Below are positions 1-4,917 of a DNA stretch of 5,507 bases, piece by piece. This DNA is from Planctomycetota bacterium (GTDB taxonomy: Bacteria > Planctomycetota > B143-G9). The stretch is taken from contig QNBY01000092.1 in the NCBI GenBank assembly GCA_003644275.1, positions 1-5,507 of the forward strand, in the 5' to 3' direction. The notes under the pieces are model-generated. The model worked only from the letters and a program-made list of their open reading frames with translations. It had not been told where the DNA came from and did no database searches. The translations under genes were made by a program, and so were the position numbers. How positions within the stretch are numbered: position 1 is the stretch's first letter; each line of letters opens with the position of its first letter.

Positions 1-755
1 AAGTACACGTGCTCGAATATGCAGTAGGCCCTCCGGTCGGGGGGCGGCGACGCTATGCGGCTCGAGCTAATGCCGCTCTCGTCTATTCGCACCACCTCGC
101 CCGGCTCCACGTCGCGCACGAACTCCGCGCCTATCAGGTCGTAGGCGCAGCTCTCCGACGACACCACCCACGCCCCGCCGAGCCGCCCGATGGACAGCGG
201 CCTTATCCCGAACCAGTCGCGCGCCGCGTAGAGCGCCTTCGGCGTCAGGATGAGGAACGAGAACGCCCCCTCCAGCCGCGCCAGGCTCCGCTCGAGCCCG
301 TCCGCGCTCTCCCGGTATTCCGGCCGCGCCAGAAGGTGGATGATTATCTCCGAATCGCTCGTGGTCTGGAAGATGCTCCCCTGCGATTCGAGATCCAGCC
401 TGAGCTCCGCCGCGTTCACCAGGTTGCCGTTGTGCGCCACCGCCAGCGGCCCCGCGGAGGAAGTGGCGAACAGCGGTTGCGCGTTGTTCAGCACCGACGA
501 GCCCGTCGTGGAGTACCTCACGTGCCCTATCGCGGCGTACCCCCTCAGCCGTTCGAGCCCGGCGAAGTCGAGCTGGCCCACAAGCCCCATCTTGCGGTGC
601 AGTCTGAGGTCCACGCCGTCGGACACCACCACCCCCGCGCTCTCCTCGCCGCGGTGCTGCAGCGAGTAGAGCCCGTAGTAGGTTACGGAGGCGGCCCGCT
701 CGTGGCCGAATACGCCGAACACCCCGCACTTTTCCCGCGGCGGGGCGTCAAACAT
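1..755 (-). CDS. purF: Amidophosphoribosyltransferase (glutamine PRPP amidotransferase), N-terminal half, cut by window edge
   Basis: PurF makes 5-phosphoribosylamine from PRPP and glutamine, the first committed step of de novo purine synthesis, in the cytoplasm. The frame is open to the left edge, so 251 residues of a protein usually about 450-500 long are present. That covers nearly all of the class II glutamine amidotransferase domain and none of the phosphoribosyltransferase domain. Visible family motifs are KCGVFGVFG with Cys10 (expected N-terminal nucleophile after propeptide removal), LQHRGEESAG (32-41), HVRYSTTGSS (78-87), HNGNL (108-112), TTSDSE (131-136), ARDWFGIRPL (178-187) and CIFEHVY at the edge. 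DWF in the ARD..GIRPL motif replaces the usual DPxG. Cys245 (236 counted from Cys10) matches a B. subtilis Fe-S ligand position, but E. coli PurF also has Cys there, so it is not diagnostic. The ATG at 755 gives the typical MFD.P.E.CGVFG start but has no good ribosome site. An in-frame TTG at 779 does have one. Confidence 0.97.
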   Translation of the reverse strand, partial: MFDAPPREKCGVFGVFGHERAASVTYYGLYSLQHRGEESAGVVVSDGVDLRLHRKMGLVGQLDFAGLERLRGYAAIGHVRYSTTGSSVLNNAQPLFATSSAGPLAVAHNGNLVNAAELRLDLESQGSIFQTTSDSEIIIHLLARPEYRESADGLERSLARLEGAFSFLILTPKALYAARDWFGIRPLSIGRLGGAWVVSSESCAYDLIGAEFVRDVEPGEVVRIDESGISSSRIASPPPDRRAYCIFEHVY

Positions 756-770
756 CTCGTGGGAACCGGA

Positions 771-804
771 ATTACGCAAGTGCGCGCTCCTGGGTTTGCG
801 CAAT
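771..804. promoter_or_regulatory. Inverted repeat in the purF start region (possible operator or leader hairpin)
   Basis: ATTACGCAA (771-779) and TTGCGCAAT (796-804) form a 9-bp inverted repeat with one mismatch, which would be a G-U pair in purF RNA, around a 16-bp centre. The centre contains the CAGGAG ribosome site of purF, and the TTG codon lies at the inner end of the distal arm. The repeat starts directly after the purF -10 box (806-811). The expected transcript start (about 799) falls inside the upstream arm, so the RNA would carry only part of that arm. A DNA operator is therefore somewhat more likely than an RNA hairpin. The half-sites ACGCAA/TTGCGC resemble those of the enterobacterial PurR box, but there they are almost contiguous, so I do not call it a PurR site. 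Confidence 0.4.
777..792 (-). promoter_or_regulatory. Ribosome binding site and alternative TTG start for purF
   Basis: On the minus strand CAGGAG (787-792) lies 7 nt before a TTG codon (777-779) that is in frame with purF, eight codons upstream of the ATG at 755. Starting there would put 17 residues before the catalytic cysteine instead of nine. The ATG at 755 has only a GAG directly against it. Ribosome-site strength favours TTG, and similarity to the usual PurF N-terminus favours ATG. I annotate the gene from ATG and leave this open. Confidence 0.45.
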
Positions 805-823
805 GATTCTAAAATACTAACAT
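796..823 (+). promoter_or_regulatory. Weak candidate promoter for the coiled-coil / radical SAM gene pair
   Basis: The divergent intergenic region must also serve the plus-strand genes starting at 856. The best pair I find is TTGCGC (796-801) and TAACAT (818-823) with a 16-bp spacer, matching the consensus at only three and four positions. TAAAAT (810-815) is a better -10 but has no suitable -35. Either would overlap the purF promoter on the opposite strand, so the two transcription units may compete or share control. Confidence 0.22.
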
Positions 824-833
824 AGCAAGTCAA
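806..833 (-). promoter_or_regulatory. Sigma70-like promoter reading towards purF
   Basis: On the minus strand TTGACT (828-833) and TAGAAT (806-811) each match the sigma70 consensus at five of six positions, with a 16-bp spacer. The AT-rich block around it stands out from the GC-rich surroundings. Transcription would start near 799, giving a leader of about 20 nt to the TTG codon or about 44 nt to the ATG. Confidence 0.65.
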
Positions 834-855
834 TCAAACAGAGAGGGAGGCCGGT

Positions 856-1302
856 ATGAAGGACGGCGGAGAAAGACGGGAAAACGGCGGAGCGCCCGCC
901 CCTTCCGGCAGGCGGCTGCCCGTCTGGGTGTTCTACCTCGCGGTCGGGTTCGTGCTCGCGGTGGCCTACGCCGTCTATCTGCAGGGCAAGATAGCCGAGT
1001 TCGACAAGGAACTCGCCGACCTCCGGCGGCAGGCCTCCCAGGCCGTGAACGCCCTCGACGCCGAGAAGCGCTCCGCCGCCTTCCGCGAGGAACAGCTCAA
1101 CAACCGCATAGCCGAGCTGCAGAAGAAACTGGAACAGGCCGAGGAAGCCATGCGCGACGCCCTCGACAAGGCGGGGAAAGACGCCATAAGAAAGCTCGAC
1201 GAGGAACGCGCGAAATGGAAGGCCGAACTCGAAAGGGTGATAGCATATTACCAGCGCAGGTTCAAGACCCGCGCCACTCCTCCTCCCCCGAAACGCCGCT
1301 GA
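856..1302 (+). CDS. Small membrane-anchored coiled-coil protein, function unknown
   Basis: I do not recognise this 148-residue protein. It has a charged, glycine/proline-containing N-terminus (1-21, with Arg19 and Arg20 just before the membrane), one hydrophobic segment (about 22-42), then a long, highly charged helical stretch (about 43-135) with heptad-like spacing (IAEFDKELADL, NRIAELQKKLEQAEEAM), and a short basic, proline-rich tail (TPPPPKRR). By the positive-inside rule the N-terminus is cytoplasmic and the coiled coil extracytoplasmic. The overall plan recalls small bitopic coiled-coil proteins such as FtsB/DivIC, but the coil is longer and I see no specific signature. The start is well supported by GGGAGG (845-850) 5 nt before ATG. 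It is first in its transcription unit. The radical SAM gene follows 15 nt after its stop, so the two are probably co-transcribed. The frame keeps the GC-rich codon pattern of its neighbours. Confidence 0.85.
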   Translation: MKDGGERRENGGAPAPSGRRLPVWVFYLAVGFVLAVAYAVYLQGKIAEFDKELADLRRQASQAVNALDAEKRSAAFREEQLNNRIAELQKKLEQAEEAMRDALDKAGKDAIRKLDEERAKWKAELERVIAYYQRRFKTRATPPPPKRR

Positions 1303-1317
1303 ACGGCGTATGACGAA

Positions 1318-3159
1318 ATGGACGAACTGAAAAAGAGGGTACTGCGGGAGGTCCTCCCGCTCGTCTCCGAGCCCGCCCAGTACATAGGCGGCGAGCTCAA
1401 CGCCGTGGAAAAGGACCACGCGGGCAGGCTCCGCTTCGCGCTCGCCTTCCCCGACTCCTACACCGTGGGCATGTCGCACCTCGGCGTGCGCATCCTCTAC
1501 GACGTGCTCAACCGCCGCGACGACGTGGTGTGCGAGCGCGTCTTCTGCCCCGCCCCCGACATGGAGAGCAGGCTCGCCGAGCTCGGCCTCCCCCTCTACA
1601 CGCTGGAGAGCTTCACCCCTCTCTCGGACTTCGACGTGGTCGGCTTCTCCCTCCAGTACGAGCTCTGCTACACCAACGTGCTCACCATGCTCAAGCTGGG
1701 CGGCATACCGCTCTTGAGCCGCGAGCGCGGCGGGGACGATCCCCTCGTGGTGGCCGGCGGCCCCTGCTGCGGCAACCCCGAGCCCGTCGCCGACTTCTTC
1801 GACGCCTTCCAGCTCGGCGACGGCGAGGAAACCGTGCTGATGATAGCCGACCTCTGGCGGCGCTACCGCCTCGAGGAAGGACTGCCCCGCGAGGAATGCC
1901 TGCTGCGCATGGCCCGCGAGATACCCGGCTTCTACGTCCCCCGCTTCTACGAGGCCGAGTGGAACCCCGACGGCACCCTCCGTTCCGTCCGCCCGCGTGC
2001 GGACGTCCCCTTCCCCGTCCGGTCCGCTCTCGTCATGGACCTGGAGAACGCGCCCTTCCCCGAGCGCCCCATCGTCCCGGTGCTGCCGGTGGTCCACGAG
2101 CGCATCACCGTGGAGATAATGCGCGGCTGCCTCAACGGCTGCCGCTTCTGCCAGGCGGGCATGATAACCCGCCCCCAGCGCTACCGCTCGCCCGACCGCA
2201 TAGTGGAGATAGCCCGCAGGAACTACGAGGCCACGGGCTACGATACCATAAGCCTGCTCTCGCTCTCCACCGCCGACTATCCCGGCGTCGTGGAGCTCAT
2301 CGAGCGCCTCGCCGCCGAGTTCTCCGCCCTCAACGTCGGCATCTCCATGCCTTCCCTCAGGATAGGCAGGGCCATGTTCGAACTCACCGAGCGCGTGGGC
2401 AAGGTGAGGAAGTCCGGCCTCACCTTCGCGCCGGAGACAGCCTCCGACCGCATGAAGGGCGTCATAAACAAGATGATCTCGGAAGACGACCTGATCGAGG
2501 GAGCCGCCGAGGCCTTCCGCCGCGGCTGGAGGCTCGTGAAGCTCTACTTCATGATCGGCCTGCCCGGCGAGACCGCCGACGACCGCCGCGCCCTCGTCCG
2601 CCTCTCCAACCGCATCGCCCTGCTCAAGAAAGAGGTCGGCGCGGGCGGCCCGGCGAACGTGAACGTAACCGTCTCCACCTTCGTCCCCAAGCCCCACACC
2701 CCCTTCCAGTGGGCGCGCCAGATGACCCTCGAGGAAGACCTCGCCGCCCGCCGCGAGCTCCGGAAGGAAGGCCCCCTCCGCTCGGTGAAGCTCAAGTTCG
2801 AGCACGCCTTCTTCTCCCAGCTCGAGGGGCTCCTCGCCCGCGGCGACAGAAAGCTCTGCCGAACCGTGCTGCGCGCCTGGGAGCTCGGCGCGCGCTTCGA
2901 CGCCTGGAACGAACGGCTCGACGAGGACGCCTGGCTGAAGGCGATGGACGAGATCGGCGTCTCCTTCGACTTCTACTGCGCCCGCGAGCGGCCGGAGGAC
3001 GAATTGCTCCCCTGGAGCCACCTGTCTTACGGGCTTTCGGAACGCTTCCTCCTCGACGAGAAGCGCAGGGCCGAGCGCGGCGAGCCCACTCCCTCGTGCG
3101 CCGAAGGGCCGTGCCGCGCCTGCCTCGTCGACATCGCCTGCCCCAACCGCCGCGCCTGA
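1318..3159 (+). CDS. Radical SAM protein of the TIGR03960 type (B12-binding-like N-terminal domain)
   Basis: This 613-residue protein matches the TIGR03960 family, whose reaction is unknown to me. The N-terminal Rossmann-like region (about 35-200) shows family stretches such as FPDSYTVGMSHLG (44-56), SLQYELCYTNVL (111-122) and VAGGPCCGNPEPVADFFDAF. I see no DxHxxG cobalamin motif, so B12 binding rests on fold annotation only. The radical SAM core begins with MRGCLNGCRFCQAG. Cys271, Cys275 and Cys278 form the CX3CX2C site that binds the catalytic [4Fe-4S] cluster. LTFAPETASDRMKGVINK (368-385), KLYFMIGLPGE (408-418) and STFVPKPHTPFQW (453-465) follow. The C-terminus carries Cys594, Cys599, Cys602 and Cys608, a possible second metal site. 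Many relatives are fused to or sit near a TIGR03936/DUF2344 domain. None is present here. There is no Shine-Dalgarno sequence before the ATG, which fits translational coupling to the upstream gene. Confidence 0.93.
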   Translation: MDELKKRVLREVLPLVSEPAQYIGGELNAVEKDHAGRLRFALAFPDSYTVGMSHLGVRILYDVLNRRDDVVCERVFCPAPDMESRLAELGLPLYTLESFTPLSDFDVVGFSLQYELCYTNVLTMLKLGGIPLLSRERGGDDPLVVAGGPCCGNPEPVADFFDAFQLGDGEETVLMIADLWRRYRLEEGLPREECLLRMAREIPGFYVPRFYEAEWNPDGTLRSVRPRADVPFPVRSALVMDLENAPFPERPIVPVLPVVHERITVEIMRGCLNGCRFCQAGMITRPQRYRSPDRIVEIARRNYEATGYDTISLLSLSTADYPGVVELIERLAAEFSALNVGISMPSLRIGRAMFELTERVGKVRKSGLTFAPETASDRMKGVINKMISEDDLIEGAAEAFRRGWRLVKLYFMIGLPGETADDRRALVRLSNRIALLKKEVGAGGPANVNVTVSTFVPKPHTPFQWARQMTLEEDLAARRELRKEGPLRSVKLKFEHAFFSQLEGLLARGDRKLCRTVLRAWELGARFDAWNERLDEDAWLKAMDEIGVSFDFYCARERPEDELLPWSHLSYGLSERFLLDEKRRAERGEPTPSCAEGPCRACLVDIACPNRRA

Positions 3160-3182
3160 TTCCTCCGCCTCCGCGCCTCTTT

Positions 3183-3211
3183 TTGTCTTTTCTCCCTTCT
3201 GCCGGTATAAT
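3183..3211 (+). promoter_or_regulatory. Strong sigma70-like promoter for the TPR/membrane gene
   Basis: TTGTCT (3183-3188, four of six consensus positions) and a perfect TATAAT (3206-3211) are separated by 17 bp, in the 73-nt gap after the radical SAM gene. Transcription would start near 3218, only about 15 nt before the ATG, with the ribosome site at 3221-3227. The 3233 gene can therefore be transcribed independently of the upstream pair. I see no hairpin terminator in this gap, so read-through from upstream is also possible. Confidence 0.7.
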
Positions 3212-3232
3212 TCCCCCACAAGGGAGGAAAAG

Positions 3233-4189
3233 ATGGAGCACGACGACCCCGCGGCGGCCGCGCCCCATATCAAGGAGGAATTCAGGGAGGAATACCTGCG
3301 CTTGAAGGAACTCGTCGCCATGGGGCCGCGGAACCCCGAGCCTTATCTCGATCTCGGCGACATCTGTTTCTTCTCCGGCGCGAGCGATGAGGCGAAGCGC
3401 TGGTACAGGACGGCCGCCCTCGTCTCCAACAGATCCCCCGAGGTCATGGAGCACATCAGCATGCACATGCCCCTCGCCGTGGAGGAAAGGGAGGAAAAAC
3501 CCTTCGTCTTCGACTGGGACAACGTGCTGAAGTACCCCCTCCGAAACGGCGCGTGGTTGGGCGTGGTGTTCGCCGGACTGGGCATATTCGCCACCTACTT
3601 CGCCCTCATGTTCGCCGCCATATTCGCCTTCAGTTTCGTGCTCGTGGTGTACATGCTGCTGTCCGCCCACCTGCTGAAGGTGGTTCAGGACACCGCTCAC
3701 GGCGGGAAGTCCCTCCCACGCCTGTTCGGCGAGTCCTTCGACTTCTTCGGCGACGTGGCAAAGCCCGCCCTCTCCTTCTGGGGCGCCGTACTCTTCTATT
3801 CCGTCTTCCCCTTCCTGCTCATCTACTTCGCAGGGAAGCTCGGCCTGCCCGTGAGCGGCCTGGGCTTCGCCAAGGTGTTTCCCGTGTACTTCTCCATCAT
3901 CTTCCCCGGCGTGATGGGCGCCTGCGCGCTCGGCGGCTTCCTCGTCGCCGTCAATCCCGTCATCCTGGTCAAGATCATATCCCGCACATTCCTCACCTAC
4001 ATGCTGGCGGTGGCGGCGCTGGCCCTCATAAACAGCGGCGTGTCGGCCCTCTTCAGGACGCACTCGCTGAAGGCGTCTCCCCTCCTGTTCCTCACCGTGG
4101 TATCCATGGGCACCGCCTACGTTTACTACCTCACGGCTCACATAATAGGAAGGATATTCCGGGACAACGCCGAGAAACTCGGCGTCTGA
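3233..4189 (+). CDS. TPR-like N-terminus fused to a multi-pass membrane domain, function unknown
   Basis: The product has 318 residues. The soluble N-terminal part (about 15-80) contains one TPR-like helical pair, NPEPYLDLGDICFFSGASDEAKRWYRTAAL (34-63), so it may bind a protein partner in the cytoplasm. From about residue 106 the protein is very hydrophobic, with roughly six membrane segments (about 106-126, 128-150, 178-200, 212-236, 253-271, 284-306). The linker AHLLKVVQDTAHGGKSLPRLFGESFDFFGD between the second and third segments resembles the polar loop of DUF4013-like membrane proteins. This is a resemblance recalled from memory, not a search result. No catalytic or transporter signature is visible. 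The start is supported by AGGGAGG (3221-3227), 5 nt before ATG. It has its own promoter and is followed at once by a terminator-like palindrome, so it is probably largely monocistronic. Confidence 0.87.
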   Translation: MEHDDPAAAAPHIKEEFREEYLRLKELVAMGPRNPEPYLDLGDICFFSGASDEAKRWYRTAALVSNRSPEVMEHISMHMPLAVEEREEKPFVFDWDNVLKYPLRNGAWLGVVFAGLGIFATYFALMFAAIFAFSFVLVVYMLLSAHLLKVVQDTAHGGKSLPRLFGESFDFFGDVAKPALSFWGAVLFYSVFPFLLIYFAGKLGLPVSGLGFAKVFPVYFSIIFPGVMGACALGGFLVAVNPVILVKIISRTFLTYMLAVAALALINSGVSALFRTHSLKASPLLFLTVVSMGTAYVYYLTAHIIGRIFRDNAEKLGV

Positions 4190-4208
4190 GGGCCGCGGCC
4201 CTTTCTTT
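4189..4208 (+). terminator. Short intrinsic terminator candidate after the TPR/membrane gene
   Basis: A perfect 14-bp GC-rich palindrome (4189-4202) can fold as a 5-bp stem, AGGGC/GCCCT, around a CGCG loop. It is followed by the T-rich run TTTCTTT (overlapping, to 4208). It begins on the last base of the stop codon. The stem is short and the T run is broken by one C, so termination may be partial. Confidence 0.45.
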
Positions 4209-4233
4209 ACCCCGCGCGCACGGCCGGTAAACT
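4206..4233 (+). promoter_or_regulatory. Weak candidate promoter for the membrane-anchored protein gene
   Basis: TTTACC (4206-4211) and TAAACT (4228-4233), each four of six consensus positions, lie 16 bp apart. The -10 box is preceded by GCCGG, as is the much better box at 3206. The -35 box overlaps the T run of the upstream terminator candidate. The predicted start near 4240 would clip the ribosome site, which counts against it. Read-through from the 3233 gene is the alternative. Confidence 0.28.
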
Positions 4234-4249
4234 GGGACGGGAGGTGTCC

Positions 4250-4912
4250 ATGAAGAAGTTCTTCAAGTTCGCCCTGCTCGCCCTGCTCGTCTTCCTCATC
4301 CTGGTGGTGCTCTACGCCTTCTGGTTCTGGGGGGGCGTGAAGTCCGTCCCGGAGTGGTATTCCCCCCCGCCTCCCATGCCCACTCACCTCGCCGACTCCA
4401 TCTTCAAGCGCACCAAGGACCGCCTGTTGAACGCCTACAACGCCGCCCGCGCCGACCCGCGCGATCCGGGGAAGGCCATCTTCTCCTTCATCGCCGACAA
4501 CAGGACGCTCGAGGCGTGGGTGCTGCTCCATCTCGACGACGAGATGGAGGAATACGGCTTCACCCGTCCCCAAGTCCAGAAGGTGGGCGAGAACACCCTG
4601 CGCGTCTTCGCCGAGGTCACCAAGGGGCCACTCGCGGGCGCCGTGCTCTACACCACCGTGAAGCTCTCCGCCACCCCCGACGGCAAGCTCCTCGTGGAGC
4701 CGGGGCCGATAATGGCGGGCAAGAGGAAGGTCCCCTCCTTCGTCACGGCGCGCATAGAGGAACGCACCGGCAGGAAATGGGGGCCGTTCGAAGTCGCCCC
4801 CTCCGAGATACCCGTTCCCGCCGACGAAGGCCCCGTCCATATCGGGGCGAAACTGCTCAAGGTGGAGGTGGGCGACAAGGAAACCGTCTTCACCCTCAAG
4901 CGCCTGAAGTAG
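4250..4912 (+). CDS. Membrane-anchored extracytoplasmic protein, function unknown
   Basis: The product has 220 residues. It begins MKKFFKF, followed by a hydrophobic segment (about 7-28) that serves as an uncleaved signal anchor. I see no lipobox cysteine and no clear cleavage site. A proline-rich stretch (SPPPPMP, 38-44) leads to a helical region (about 46-105) and then a mainly beta-like domain (about 107-220). The pattern of alternating strands with GPLAGAVLYTTVKLSATPDGKLLVEPG and the later IMAGKRKVPSFVTARI is reminiscent of YpmS/DUF2140 or LmeA-like lipid-binding proteins. That is a weak inference from pattern only. ATG at 4250 is preferred over the in-frame GTG at 4244 because GGGAGG (4239-4244) lies 5 nt before the ATG and overlaps the GTG. 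The gene is 60 nt downstream of the TPR/membrane gene on the same strand. Both products are membrane proteins, so a joint envelope role is possible but not shown. Confidence 0.85.
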   Translation: MKKFFKFALLALLVFLILVVLYAFWFWGGVKSVPEWYSPPPPMPTHLADSIFKRTKDRLLNAYNAARADPRDPGKAIFSFIADNRTLEAWVLLHLDDEMEEYGFTRPQVQKVGENTLRVFAEVTKGPLAGAVLYTTVKLSATPDGKLLVEPGPIMAGKRKVPSFVTARIEERTGRKWGPFEVAPSEIPVPADEGPVHIGAKLLKVEVGDKETVFTLKRLK

Positions 4913-4917
4913 CCCTC

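Noticed and set aside
67..729. Minus-strand frame of 220 codons within purF
   Set aside because: It is out of frame with PurF and arginine/glycine/alanine-rich. The true reading frame is the one open to the left edge.
771..804. Classical PurR operator
   Set aside because: The half-sites look similar, but PurR-type (LacI family) operators have almost contiguous half-sites, whereas here they are separated by 16 bp.
9..806. Plus-strand frame of 265 codons opposite purF
   Set aside because: The minus strand encodes unmistakable PurF motifs over the same bases, while this frame is Arg/Pro/His-rich without any domain.
1303..1317. A separate promoter or ribosome site for the radical SAM gene
   Set aside because: The gap is only 15 nt, with no Shine-Dalgarno match and no room for a promoter. 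Sequence just upstream is coding and GC-rich.
3160..3232. Terminator after the radical SAM gene
   Set aside because: There are T-rich runs but no inverted repeat before them. The T-rich stretch is better explained as the -35/spacer region of the next promoter.
1530..3305. Plus-strand open frame of 591 codons in another frame of the radical SAM gene
   Set aside because: The translation is almost entirely Arg/Pro/Leu-rich, a typical out-of-frame reading of GC-rich coding DNA.
817..3321. Very long minus-strand open frame (834 codons) across the coiled-coil and radical SAM genes
   Set aside because: It is antisense to a clear radical SAM family protein with a catalytic CX3CX2C motif. Its translation is low-complexity Gly/Glu/Ala/Val/His-rich sequence with no domain, as expected when GC-rich codons are read on the opposite strand.
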